Origin: Warburgia ugandensis
Lineage: Eukaryota > Streptophyta > Magnoliopsida > Canellales > Canellaceae
Direction: 5' to 3'
Length of the DNA: 64,000 bases
Assembly (NCBI GenBank): GCA_035236585.1
Contig: CP141135.1
Location: forward strand, 2,142,001 to 2,206,000
Shown here: in pieces, positions 10,086 to 20,483 of the stretch
Numbering within the stretch: the stretch's first letter is position 1
Layout: the number at the start of each line of letters is the position of its first letter
Notes under the pieces: generated by a model
Database searches by the model: none
What the model saw: the letters and a program-made list of their open reading frames with translations, nothing else
Told to the model about the DNA's origin: nothing
Program-made: the position numbers and the translations under genes

Positions 10086-10097
10086 GCTCTGATACCA
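10086..10097 (-). other. tRNA-iMet primer binding site of EPRV
   Basis: Minus strand reads TGGTATCAGAGC, the 12-nt complement of the plant initiator tRNA-Met 3' end, which is the standard minus-strand primer site and numbering origin of badnaviruses. It is absent from the left intergenic copy because the inversion breakpoint lies just before it. Confidence 0.9.
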
Positions 10098-10366
10098 TAA
10101 AGGCCCAATTTTCAAAAGGGATCGGAAAACTATTCAATGCTGTTTCATAAACGGAAGTGCGCCGTAGAGATAACTAACATTGAACAAAATCAGAGTGCGG
10201 AATTACCTAACATGCATAAGCATAAGAACTGAGAATGGAAGAACAAGAACTTCAATTGCTGAAAGCTGAGCTTCTTGCTCTACAACTCAAACTGAAACTA
10301 AGACTCCAAGCCCGAATGAAACTCCAAACCCGAAACTCGAATGCTTACAACGTTGGGAGGTAAGAG

Positions 10367-10374
10367 CTTATATA
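10367..10374 (-). promoter_or_regulatory. Putative TATA box of EPRV pregenomic promoter (right copy)
   Basis: Minus strand reads TATATAAG within CTATATAAGCTC, ~270 bp upstream of the primer site, a usual position for a badnaviral promoter. Activity is not shown by sequence. Confidence 0.6.
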
Positions 10375-10670
10375 GGCTCGACCTCACCACAAACTCACGA
10401 CGCGTGTAAAGGAGGGAATCTCCTTTCCACCGAAAGCAGGCACCTAAACATGTGGTGCTGACTCAAAAGCAAAACACAAGGACATACGTGTCCAAAAGAC
10501 AAACCGAAAGTAAAGAGCATCTTCTTTAGGTGGGGACATCTTCCCACTTGCTAAAGAAACAGACATACAATCCTGACACAGGTGTCGGGTATGACACCGA
10601 AAGCACACCGTGTGGGTCCATTTCCACATTATTGCTGCTACATGGACAAGTGACGTGATCCGGGCCCACA

Positions 10671-11368
10671 TTAGCTTCCGCGAAGTTGCTCTTGGAAGTT
10701 CCTGTGCATTCCAGCCACGTCAGATGCATCGTCCTCAGGGGCTCTGAACTCAGATCGGTACACGGCTGATCGATTCCGCCAGTTCCTGTAGGTTATCCAT
10801 AATCCTCTGTGCGCGTTCCATGGAACTTTGGACTTCAGATAGCATATCTCCCCATTCGTTGTCGCCCCAGTCGTTATCTCTTTCAGCTGCACTTCGACAA
10901 AGGTAGTATTTCCGTATGAGTATACGGTGTAATACTCCGGCCTTAAGTCTGACCTCATCCATGGCTGTACGTTCAGCCTGGTGCATAAGTCGTCGAGTGT
11001 GTTGGTGGGACTCCAAATCCAATCCGGGAGTAAGTTGTTCAGCTCTCCACGCATAGTATTCATCAATCCACTCCATAGAGCAGGCTGATACTGGAAGGGG
11101 TTGAAGATGGCATTCCGGAGCAATGTAGGGTGGAGGCGACGTCGTCCTGACTCGTGGCGCGCTGGTGGTAGTTCGATTTGATGCCAAAGCACGTGTAAGG
11201 CGTGATTGGTGGATTCTTCCTCTGGTGGGGTCCATTGATCTATTCCTGCAAAAGAACACACTAATCGTGAGAGTGAGTCGGCTAAGACGTTGTCTTTGCC
11301 TTCGATATGCTCAAATCGAATCTTGACGCCACATCCGGTTATGTAATCGGTACATGCCATCCATCTGA
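10671..11368 (-). pseudogene. EPRV ORF3 3' fragment (RNase H end plus C-terminal extension)
   Basis: Last ~232 codons of ORF3, 5'-truncated at 11368. It starts within RNase H (residues corresponding to ~551 onward of the 2220-4571 frame) and ends with the same stop and TAATG as the full copy. It is the remnant of the upstream unit of a head-to-tail tandem. Confidence 0.92.
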
Positions 11369-11575
11369 AAGGCCCATCCAATTAGACAAGATGCTGGCCT
11401 AAGAACGATTGGACCCATCCATGTTCAGTCGAAGGGGGGGTTGACGGGAGTATCTTCGTGGGGTCATTTTGGTAAATCACCCATCTTCTTCCCCAACCAT
11501 GAGAGAAACAAGGGTTTCCATACAGAAACCAATCATGAAAAGAATGTCAGTGTACAACCTGTTGGAAAAAGGAAA
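11369..11575. other. Unassigned junction DNA between EPRV and gypsy remnant
   Basis: About 200 bp with a G-run (GGGGGGG near 11434) reminiscent of a polypurine tract, but no coding frame or repeat I can assign. It separates the EPRV truncation point from the reversed gypsy LTR piece. Confidence 0.4.
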
Positions 11576-11760
11576 TGTTGGGCCAGGAAGAAATGAAACT
11601 TGATAATAAGCAGTGTTCAGAAAGAAATGGAGCTCAATTTATTGATGAAGTGGATGACTTACAGGGAACCTTACAATCAATCAAACAAAACAAAGACTAC
11701 TGGAACTAGTAGGAAGTAGGAACCTCAGTTCCTCCTCTGCACTTCCCACTCCCTTCTACT
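11576..11760 (-). mobile_element. Reversed 3' half of a Ty3/gypsy LTR
   Basis: The reverse complement matches 13545-13718, the 3' half of a plus-strand LTR, with a handful of differences. It ends in ...CCCAACA like that LTR. It abuts a minus-strand gypsy pol fragment. Confidence 0.8.
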
Positions 11761-11789
11761 TTCTTCCTTTTCTTCCTCCTCACACTGGC

Positions 11790-12312
11790 CTTCATCGTCG
11801 AGGTTCTGGGTGTCCCGATCTTCCCCTTCGTCGCCATCCTCGCCTAAAAGAAGGACCACGCACCGCGATTCTTGCATCGATGCCCCGGAGAAAACTTTTC
11901 GTCGCATCGAAAGCAAAGCCCCATAGCCCGTTTCTGCTGAAGTTCTTTCTCTGTAAGAGATGGGCATACTGGTCTAGTAGAAGTTTTAGACGGGGTTGGT
12001 CCGAAGGTGGTGGTTGCGTGTCCAGTTCTAGCTGAAGGCCTTGATACTCAACCATGTAGCTTGCACCGGAGTAGGGGATGGCACGTTGTAGTGCTTTGAA
12101 GGATAAGAGTGACCTGGACAGGGATGGGTCGCCCTTAAGAGTAACCCTCTGGCCCTGCACGACGAACTCCATGGTGAGCTCGAGGTAGTTGGCCGAAACG
12201 TTGCCAAGGGTACGCAGCCATGCCATGCCCAGAACCATGTCTGTTCCACTCAGTTTGAAGGGATGGAAATGGTGTTTGATGACCAACCCAGGAAGGCGCA
12301 GGACTAGGTTGC
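11790..12312 (-). pseudogene. Ty3/gypsy pol fragment (protease end to reverse transcriptase start)
   Basis: A minus-strand frame of ~164 codons containing TDMVLGMAWLRTLG, the C-terminal signature of plant gypsy retropepsins, then the linker toward RT (LLDQYAHLL). It loses recognisable homology and stops after ~164 codons. The active site and the RT core are missing. It joins directly to the reversed LTR piece at 11576-11760, so most of pol and the LTR 5' half were deleted. Confidence 0.75.
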
Positions 12313-12466
12313 GGCATACCCGGTATCAGAGCGAGGTTATCTTGGGATAGGTTTGGAACTCGAATTGGGAGGAACTAGGAGCATGGAGGCTAAGATGAAG
12401 GGTCTGCGAATGGAGTTTAGCATCCTTAAGAGGATCCGAGGCGGATACTGAGATAAGGTCACTGCC

Positions 12467-13345
12467 ATGGGGGATTATCTGCTGGAGATAAGGAATTGGA
12501 TGCATCAAAGGGAGGGCACTACAGGCATACCACTTCGCCGAGAAGCAGGAGGAAAGGCACGAGTAATAGGGACGATGTTCCAGGCAGCTGAAACCCTTCT
12601 CAGGGGATTTCAACCGTTACATACCGATGATGACTACAAGGCACTCCTCGCTCTCCGGCAAGATGGCACGGTTGCCTTGGATGTATCGCCAGAGCTTCGA
12701 GCTCTTGTCGGGTCCTCTAGTAGACCTACGACGAGCTCCTCATGGGGTCTTCGTGAATGGGTTGAAAGAAGAGATCCGAGCGGAAGGCCCAAGGTGTTCG
12801 AGCCCAAAACCCTTTCTAGGCTTATGGATCGGCCCATAAAATTGAAGAAAAGAAGCTGGGCTTTAGATCGAATACGGGCCTTGATAAGAACTTATGTTGG
12901 GCCAAGAACATCAGGGCCCATCCATATTCCTTTGAAGAAGGGATCAACGGAAGTGGGTTTGCAAGGGCAATTCCGTCATTTGCCAATCATCTTCTCCAAT
13001 ACAGATCGGAACAACCTCAACATGAAGTTGCCCAGATGGGGCAAGCAGATCTCCCTCTTCAGCCAGGCTATGTTGATTAAAGCCAAGTCCAAAACGGTAT
13101 ACGCAAGAGAACCCATGGTCATGGTGCTGTTAGTCCAGAAATTGCGTCACCATCTATTGGGTCGGCACTTCAATCTACGGACAGACCAGAAAAGCTTTCG
13201 TTTCTTCATGGATCAACGCATCTTGAAAATCATTCAGTCCCAATTCCCTGACTCCACCTTGAGGACAAGGTGGTTAAATTGGGGGGGAGTATTGATAGGG
13301 ACAGTATTGGGCATAGAAGGCAACAAGGATGTAACAAATAAGTGA
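12467..13345 (+). pseudogene. Gag-RNase H chimeric reading frame of deleted gypsy element
   Basis: A 292-codon open frame. The first ~180 codons come from gag DNA read partly out of frame. Residues ~220-255 are a genuine RNase H piece (LVQKLRHHLLGRHFNLRTDQ, with FMDQR following). The tail runs through the polypurine tract into the LTR. The fusion arises from a large internal deletion. It is unlikely to make a working protein. Confidence 0.6.
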
Positions 13346-13718
13346 TGCAGTTAGTCAGTTAGGATATACAGAGTTGAGTAGGATATGCTAAACAAACAAA
13401 GCAGTTAGTATCTAATCTGTTGAATCTGTTACAGAGTTAGGCAAGAATATAATCAGTTGGTTAGGAAAATATGCAGTTAGTATCCAATCTGTTATAGGTA
13501 TCCAATCTGTTACAGATTTAGGAAGATAGGGAAGATAAAAGGGAGTGGGAAGTGCAGAGGAGGAACTGAGGTTCCTACTTCCCACTAGTTCCAGTAGTCT
13601 TTGTTTTGCTTGATTGATTGTAAGGTTCCCTGTAATTCATCCACTTCATCAATAAATTGAGCTCCAGTTCTTTCTGAACACTGCTTATTATCAAGTTTCT
13701 TTTCTTCCTGGCCCAACA
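13293..13718 (+). repeat. 3' LTR of gypsy element
   Basis: TG...CA ends, directly after the polypurine tract. It contains short internal repeats of CAGTTAGTATC and AATCTGTT between 13400 and 13515. Its 3' half is duplicated in reverse at 11576-11760. Confidence 0.75.
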
Positions 13719-13831
13719 GGAAACCTTTAAGGAAACTCACAAATGTTGAGTTACAACAAAGGAGATCCCAAGGATTATGTTATAGATGTGGTGAGAAATA
13801 TCCACGAGACCACCGATGTAAAAATTGACAA

Positions 13832-14251
13832 TTGCAAGTGCTGCTCCTAGCCGACGACCAAGACAATGAGATGGAAATCACTCTAGCTGACAGGGACGAC
13901 AACAGGACAAGGGATAACCAACCTCTAGAGTTATTCCTAAACTCCATTTCGGGTTTCACGACAGGAGGCACGATGAAACTAAAGGGACTGATCGGAAAGA
14001 GGGAGGTGATAGTCTTGATTGATAGTGGAGCTTCCCACAACTTCATCTCCAACCCACTAGTCGAAAAACTCCATTTGACAGTGGATCGATCAAGTCGATT
14101 CGGAGTACAAGTGGGGGACTGTCACTGCAGCAAAGGGCAAGACATCTATTGGCAGATAAACTTGAATCTGCCGGGGATCACAGTGGTTCAAGATTTCCAC
14201 CCGTTCGACCCTGGTGGAGCAAACATGGTCCTGGGGGTTGGTTCTAGATAA
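13832..14251 (+). pseudogene. Gypsy retropepsin domain remnant
   Basis: A 139-codon frame following the zinc knuckle. It carries the aspartic-protease active site VLIDSGASHNFIS (residues ~66-78) and the later NMVLGVGS motif. It stops soon after, where the deletion begins. Confidence 0.75.
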
Positions 14252-14400
14252 GAGGATTACATTCACAAATCAAAAAAGACTTTGGCAAAGAGGGTCTAGA
14301 GCCTGCTTGACAACACTTGGGAACCATTAGAAGACATTCACAAGTAATTCCCTGATTTCCACCTTGAGGACAAGGTGGCACTGTTAGAGAGGGGGGGGGG

Positions 14401-14728
14401 TGTTATTGTTACATAAACTAAACCTAAGGAAGGCAGATTCAGCAAGTATTATACAAGAAGAGGAAAGGACAAAGTGTAAACAGCATTCAGTTTTACATTA
14501 GTTTACTTCTGTTATGGGCAGTTACATATGGAGAGAAGGGAATATAAAGGGAGGATTGTTGAAGGATTCAAGTGGAAGTTCTAGCTCCTCGAAAGCTAGA
14601 GAATTGTAATAGTAGAACATTGTATACAGAACAGAATCAACAGAGTTCTGCATTTTTTTCTTTCTAATTGTAATTGCAACTCTGTATTCTAAGTCTTTTG
14701 AAATTGAATTCGATTGAAGCATCTATCA
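14401..14728 (+). repeat. 3' LTR of second gypsy element
   Basis: Starts TGTTATTGTTAC immediately after the G10 polypurine tract and ends near ATCTATCA. The 3' boundary is set only by the CA end. The region beyond is the PRP40C intron. Confidence 0.55.
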
Positions 14729-15162
14729 GTGTCTTTTTTCTTTACTGAAAGTTTTATCTTTAAAAATGTAAATCACGTTTTAATATACTTGCATTTTGCA
14801 GTTGTAACTGCGGAAACTCCATACAACATCTATAATGACATATAGGCATTAAAGTCCAAGGCTCTGTGTCTGACACCAACATATGTGTGTATGGCTGAAT
14901 AACAGAGGCACCAAATCATGTCCCAAACTCTATAAATCATACACAATCATGACAAGATTGGACTCCTCGCATCTGTAAAACATACACCCTTTCATTTATT
15001 CACTAAGATTCAGTAATTTAAAGCAGATAAATGGCAAGGTGTCATACTCTGCATCCCCATTTATAAAGTGAAGATTAAAAAGAAGAAATCTGTCTTTCAG
15101 AATAAAAGACAATATAAAAAAAGGTAAGGTAGATAAAGTTCAAACCAACCAAGTTGAATTAC
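14729..15162 (-). other. Start of the large PRP40C intron
   Basis: Intron sequence downstream (minus sense) of the exon at 15163. No further coding exon or FF-domain sequence is recognisable down to 1. Confidence 0.6.
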
Positions 15163-17080
15163 CTTTGTTTGAGCATTGTAGTAATACTTCTTGCCATCAT
15201 TTGTTGTGACTAATGTCCAGTCTGTTCCAGGCAATTTATCCCTGAACCAGCAAAGCAATAAGGAGCTATTACAATTACTCCAAGTTTCATTGTGTGTTAG
15301 CATAAATTTCTTCAGCGAGAATCAATCTCAGTCACTAAGGCCCTAAAGTAAGACATTAACTCCACCTACCATGAAACTGGAGTTGGCTGAACCGTTACTT
15401 GGTCTGGCTGCAAAAGAGAAACATAAGAAAAACATTTAGTAGAGGCATCATCAATATAAAAGGCAAGCTGATAACAAATAAGTGAAACAGCATTGATGCC
15501 TATAACTACCTCCCCTTTAAAATTGGTTGGCTTTTCATAAGTTGATTCTCCTGTGAGAGCATTATAGTAGTAGACAACTCCTGTTTCAGTCTTATGTGCT
15601 GTCCATGTATCCATGTCATCCTTTCTGGCAATGCCTTCATCCTTGCTCGTAGGGTCATTAGCTTGTTTGTCCTGACCTGCAGAATGCGAAGTAAAATTCA
15701 TGAACAGGACAACATCTGATTGTACTTCCACAAAGTTCACTTGAAAAGCCAAACATACCAACGCCAGGTGGTGGTGACTGTGCCCCTAGATTGCTTGAAA
15801 CAATACCAGATCCCACAGTGGCAGGAGATAATCCTCCAGGAGGTTCAATTGGAGAGACACCAGGCGGCTTTGGATCAGGTAAAGGCACAGAAGGAGGAAC
15901 CATGCCACTCACTGGCAAAGGATATGGACCAGGAAAAATCCCATGATACGGTAGAAATGGAGGGCCTGGCAGGCCACCAACTTGAGGGGGATGCATCCAA
16001 AAGGCCTGGGGAGGTGGAGCATTAGCAGGTAGAGAAGGATAAGGTGAGAACATGTGCTGCTGAAATTTTTGAGAAACTCCTACAGCTGCAGTATTTGACG
16101 GCAATGAGGCTTGTGATGGCATGGGTCGAAATGATGCAGAAGAAGAATCAACTGCTACAGGCTGAACAGTAATATTAGAGGGTAATGATGCAGACGAAGG
16201 AATGCCAGCAGGTCCAGGTGGTCTCAGAGTTCCTAGCATCCCTGGAGGGGCAGAAAATGAAGGGGCATTCTGCCTCCAAATAGTTGCCGGATGTGAATTA
16301 GGAGCTGTGGGCAATACAGAAGAAGAACTTGAGGTGGTATGTACAGGCAATGGTGTGTTCTGGGAACTTGATAATGCTGGATGATCATTATCAGCTTCTT
16401 TCTCAACAGCAGCAGAAGTATTCTGCAACCATCAAGAAACCAGATTATTTATATGTCAAAAGATTGTTTTATTTATATATGCACAAAGAATTCATTGCTA
16501 AGAAACATACGGAACTGGAGAACTGATTCTTCTGTGAAGCCTCTGCAGTAGGAGGTAAGCTTCTATTATAAGAAAATCCTGCAGCAATAGATGTGTGACC
16601 TTTTGGAACAGAAAAAGGTGTCAGTGCTGGAGCTGGCATATTCACAGCAGCTGCTCCTGGAACAAATGAATTAGGAAAGCCAGATTGCCCTGGAGCTGGA
16701 GGTTGTAAGGATGCTGCAGTGGTCAGTGGAGTGAACTTTCCACCTTGTGCATGACCAGGACCATCCTGGAATCCAACAAAAACAGCGATGTACATTAGTT
16801 CAAACTCCAGGTTAGACTCTTTACATGTAAATTACAGAGATATTCAAACTCGAAGAATAAAGCATAACAGTCCTTACGTTGTCAGTATGAGGCTGAGGAC
16901 CATTTGCAGGGCTAATATTAACTTGTGAAACTATATTGTATGAAAATGATGGTGCAATTGCTGATGACTGCCCAGGAGCTGGGGGTTGAAGTGCTGTTGT
17001 TGATGCTGGTGAGTTTGACTTCAGAACCTGCTAAATCAACTTACTTCACTGAAATAACTAAATCCATAAATCAAGATTTA

Positions 17081-17156
<76 letters not shown>

Positions 17157-17497
17157 ATAAAAAAAAGGAACTAGGAACTAACAGGTTGTTGAGAGTTTCC
17201 GGAGGCATTATTGATCTTTGGAATCACATTGTAGGAGAAGGAGGGTGCAGGCACTACATATCCTGGGCTGTTAACAAAGTTCACTCGAACGGATTCATGT
17301 GTGGTTTCGCTTGTAGTGCCATTTTGATCTTGACTCCTTGGAGTTGGTGGGCCGGTACCAGGACCTGGGGTGGTAGTTACAGGAGTAGGGTGACCAGGGG
17401 TAGGAGGATCCCCAGTTGGTCCTGACATTGGTGGCTGAGGGAAAGCACCAGCACCGGAAGGTTGAGCCTCCTGTTGTAACCACACCGTTGATGACAT
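15163..17497 (-). CDS. PRP40C: Pre-mRNA-processing protein 40C (WW/FF splicing factor), 5' part only
   Basis: Seven coding exons: 17497-17183, 17027-16878 (or from 17030), 16765-16511, 16422-15759, 15676-15510, 15407-15370, 15241-15163, all with GT/AG borders and compatible phases. The first ~450 codons are Pro/Ser/Gly-rich and disordered, with repeated SFSYN-type motifs. WW1 follows (DTWTAHKTETGVVYYYNALTG.., exon 15676-15510). The first two strands of WW2 (DWTLVTTNDGKKYYYNAQTK, exon 15241-15163) then end at a splice donor. PRP40 proteins bridge U1 snRNP and the RNA polymerase II C-terminal domain through WW domains. The remaining WW2 piece and all FF domains are absent; the following intron runs into gypsy elements and the EPRV. 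Either the gene is truncated or the missing exons lie left of the window. Confidence 0.88.
17086..17154. repeat. (TA)n-(GA)n microsatellite in PRP40C intron
   Basis: About 19 TA units followed by about 16 GA units, close to the donor of the ATG-containing exon. Confidence 0.9.
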
Positions 17498-18725
17498 TAT
17501 CTGCTATTTCATGAGAAATATAAGCCAAAATACTGGTACATAATGGGTAGAATGCTGTGGTCATTGCTGTAAATGATTAAAAGTGGTTGATACTTGTGAT
17601 TCCGATAACAGTTCCTTTTCTTACAAACAATACACAAACATGATAAAACTGCATTTCAGGATGCCAAACAAAACCCAGCTTAAAAAACATAGTTAGAACC
17701 ATATTAATATATATTTTACAGTTGTCAAGATCATGCACAAATTAACATCAAATGGGGTACATGTTAATTAAAATAATGTTCACATGCATGAGTCCCATGC
17801 ATAATCATACTGTGGACAAGCAGAATTAAGCCACTGAAACATATATACACTAAATGGACTCTCTGTTCCCAAAATCAATCTGTCATCCAAGACTGACACA
17901 AACCTCGTATCAAACAATGGGATGTGTCTAGTCTATGGGAAAATTCAAGCATTTACTTCTACTTCTATTGCATGTCTAAATCAAACTGATTCATCTTAGT
18001 ACCAATATTGCCATGCAATTTCTTAGTTGTTTAACATCATTCAGTAGATGTATTTGTCATATTACTTCAGTTTCAGTAATCTCTCAAACATTTGCAGCAC
18101 AATAATTCAGTTGAGACTAAAACTCCAGAAAAAAGGCCTACAACTAAAATTACGTAAACAAAATCGTAGATACAGAATTTCCAATTTCGCCCAAGACCAA
18201 TTTGCTATTGAAAATCAGACATGAGAATGTATTCCGCCCCCAGGAACGAATATGTATCATCCAATACACACTGACACAGACATTGTATCAAACAACTACA
18301 AGTGTCTACTATATACACTATAATGCAGGCATCAGAAGACTACTGCACCATTTTTTTCCTTTCTTCTATTGCCCGACTATTAGAACTGATTCGCCCACTC
18401 TAGTAATAAATAACTCCACGTCATTTTCTTAGTTGCTCCACTTCAATCAGGAGATATCTGTGCTATATTATTTTGGTTTTGGTAATTCATAAACATATTA
18501 CCGGCACAACAATTCAGTCGAAACTAAAACTCCCAAACAGAAGCGTACAACTAAATTTACACAAACAGAAATCCTCGATACATACTTTCTAATTTGCCTA
18601 CTCTAGAAGAAGTACAGCAAACAGAACCAAACAAATTGCTCCAAACTGAAACAACAAATAAAACGAACTCAGAACTAAAAAATCAATCGAAATAGAAAGG
18701 AAAACCCTAGATGAATAACACTCAC

Positions 18726-18850
18726 CTTAATCCGAAACCATTCTGCGACAAAATAAAAAACGATTCTTCTCTGAAGCGGAGAAGATCGAGGTGGGATTTC
18801 TTGTTTCGGCTTTAGGGGTTTGGACGAATAGCGACCAAGCCGGAATTCTC
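18726..18850 (-). other. PRP40C: Probable 5' UTR exon of PRP40C
   Basis: A GTGAGT donor (minus strand) at 18725-18720 ends a GA-rich leader. It can splice to the acceptor just upstream of the ATG at 17497 (TAG/CAG near 17505-17510), giving a ~1.2 kb 5' UTR intron. The upper boundary, the transcription start, is approximate. Confidence 0.5.
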
Positions 18851-20480
18851 GCCAGAGTCTAAAGAGCTTGGAGATTGGTTATTGAATTCCGGAAATGCCC
18901 ATGGTCTAAAAGAACGAGTGGAGCCCACTTTTTTAGATGATCTTGAACCAGTCATCTTGACATTCATGGCTTAGATGGACCATGGTTGTAAGTTTAAAGG
19001 TCTACTTTGGACTTTGAGCCTAGTGGGTCCTTCTAAGCATTGATCTAAACCGTTCAAAACGTTTGCCCTGTCTATATGGGCCATGTAGCGAAAATCGTAT
19101 CCGTTGAGTCATTCTAGCTACTATTTTTATGATTTGTAAAATGGAAATACTTTGTGGATGCGGAAGAGGACGCTGGAAAAGGCGTATCTCCATTCATTAA
19201 ATTCGCTAGGCACTAAGTTAACCGTCGAGTCAAGCTATTTTCTAGATCGTGCAAATTAATTTTTTAATGCAACCAATGTAGGCTAGGGCTGAAAAAGATG
19301 AACGGCTTAGATCACCTAAATTTAGGTCTGGCTAGGTAGCATCTTTTTGGATATCAATTTTTTAGATCCCTTAGACGAACTCTTGTAAAATGTATCAGAT
19401 TCACCGACCATTTTATAACTCAAATCGTTACAATGATCGGATGGATATGATTTCTTGCACATGGCCCATTTAAGATGGTAAATGCTGTTGTGAATGGTTG
19501 AGATCAGCTTAGATCAAGGGCCCACGCTGTGAATGGTTCAGATCTGTCACTTGATATCTGTCATGGCATATCATAAGTTGCTATAATTGGGAATAGGGAC
19601 AGTATAGTGCCCTTAATAGTACCAAAAGTCAGAAGTATAAGCTACCAAGGGAGCAACAAGAAGTAAAAATCAATGAGTGCCACGTGGTACTTTTTTTTTT
19701 TTTTGGAGCTTGTAAAATAATTTCAAGAAAAATGTTATAAAAACCACAAGTTTAAAGAAAAAAGTATCACGTGGCACTCGTTGATTTGGGTTTCGTTCTT
19801 GAGCAAGCAAGTGCACTTCTTCTTTTTTTTCTTCATAAATAATTTGTTTTTGGTAAGAGATGAACGTTACCACGTGTATAGAAGTGCACGGTATCGTGGC
19901 TGTGCGCCACGAATTGTCTTGATGTTGAGCCTGGATCATACGCTGCATGATAATGCAAACACTTGTGGGTCACATGTAATTAGCGATTTAGATGAACAAG
20001 GGGCTATGGCTGAATGAATTGTAGTATCATCTTGCTGCTTAAAAGTATCATGTGATTAACATAAGGGCAATGAAGTAAGATATTTTGTTATAAGCCAACA
20101 AATGCCAAGCATAGTAGGTCGCAGACAACTCAGCATCTCCCTTAAAGTACACTGGGTTGTAGGTTTGAGTCGCCACTTTTCCTATTAGCCATGGATTGGA
20201 CTTAGGAGTGTATATAAGTAATTTGCTTTATAATTCTTTGCTTCTACTAAGAATCCACCTATGAGGTGTAGAGAGAAAGAGAGAGGGCAAAAGAATAGCA
20301 GTGAAAGAAAATAGGAAAAAAGTGAGATTTCTTGCCATATATATTAATTTATTAAGATTTTCTAATAAAATAAAATCCCGGTAACTCAATAGAAAACCTC
20401 CTGTCCCGAAGCTATTTGATGATCGGAATCAAGGTCATGCAAGAGCACCATGCAACCTGTGGAAATACTATGCCTTCACT
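18851..20480. other. Intergenic, gene-free
   Basis: AT-rich, with no credible coding frame. It includes the hairpin element at 19665-19788 and short phrases (GTTCAGATC, GGGCCCAC) that recur in other intergenic parts of the window, suggesting old dispersed repeats. Confidence 0.5.
19665..19790. repeat. Hairpin / MITE-like inverted repeat
   Basis: Arms ATCAATGAGTGCCACGTGGTACT (split here as ATCAATGAGTGCC and ACGTGGTACT) near 19669-19691 pair with 19763-19786, with two mismatches. The loop is ~70 bp. Looks like a tiny foldback element. Confidence 0.6.
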
Positions 20481-20483
20481 TGA

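Larger units (their letters stand above)
9701..10670 (-). promoter_or_regulatory. EPRV intergenic region and leader
   Basis: Non-coding between the ORF3 stop of the upstream unit (10671) and ORF1. On the minus strand it holds a TATA box, then the tRNA primer site, then a ~385-nt leader. Pararetrovirus pregenomic RNA would start just after the TATA box and run once around the circle. I see no clear AATAAA in the expected redundant region. Confidence 0.75.
1660..11368 (-). mobile_element. Endogenous badnavirus-like pararetrovirus, over-length minus-strand copy
   Basis: Reading on the minus strand, the order is: 3' end of ORF3 (11368-10671), intergenic promoter/leader (10670-9701), ORF1, ORF2, ORF3 (to 2220), then a second copy of the intergenic region to 1660. 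The stretch 1660-2917 recurs at 10111-11368 with an offset of 8451 bp and almost no differences (2837/11288 and 2902/11353 are two that I see). One circular genome was therefore about 8451 bp, and the insert holds about 1.15 units. ORF1/ORF2/ORF3 overlap by ATGA as in badnaviruses. ORF3 carries movement-protein-like, CCHC coat-protein, retropepsin, reverse transcriptase and RNase H regions, with no integrase. It is disabled as it stands: frameshift near 8800, stops at 8456, 7304, 4580 and 4577. No terminal duplications of host DNA are recognisable. Confidence 0.93.
10111..11368 (-). repeat. Right copy of 1.26 kb direct repeat (EPRV ORF3 end plus intergenic region)
   Basis: Partner of 1660-2917. 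At its right end (11368/11369) the viral sequence stops abruptly and is followed by DNA next to gypsy remnants, so this is the 5' truncation point of the upstream EPRV unit. Confidence 0.95.
12319..13718 (+). mobile_element. Internally deleted Ty3/gypsy element: primer site to 3' LTR
   Basis: Begins with GGTATCAGAGCG, a tRNA-Met-type primer site without a 5' LTR before it. It continues with a short ATG frame and gag remnants, then RNase H sequence, a polypurine tract (GGGGGGGAG, 13281-13289) and a 3' LTR at 13293-13718 (TG...CA, 426 bp). Protease, RT and integrase are gone. The phrase LEDKV just before the polypurine tract, read in another frame, is typical of plant gypsy 3' coding ends. Confidence 0.8.
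13719..14728 (+). mobile_element. Second internally deleted Ty3/gypsy element with 3' LTR
   Basis: Contains the gag zinc knuckle (CYRCGEKYPRDHRC, 13779-13823), a retropepsin (see 13832-14251), then a jump to the C-terminal end of pol (TWEPLEDIH, stop, FPDFHLEDKV), a polypurine tract of ten G (14391-14400) and an LTR from 14401 to about 14728 (TG...CA). RT, RNase H and integrase are deleted. The first element appears to have inserted into or against its 5' side. Confidence 0.75.

Noticed and set aside
11369..14728. That the gypsy pieces supplied an integrase to the EPRV
   Set aside because: No integrase sequence remains in any gypsy piece here, and the EPRV ends show no LTR-like or target-duplication features.
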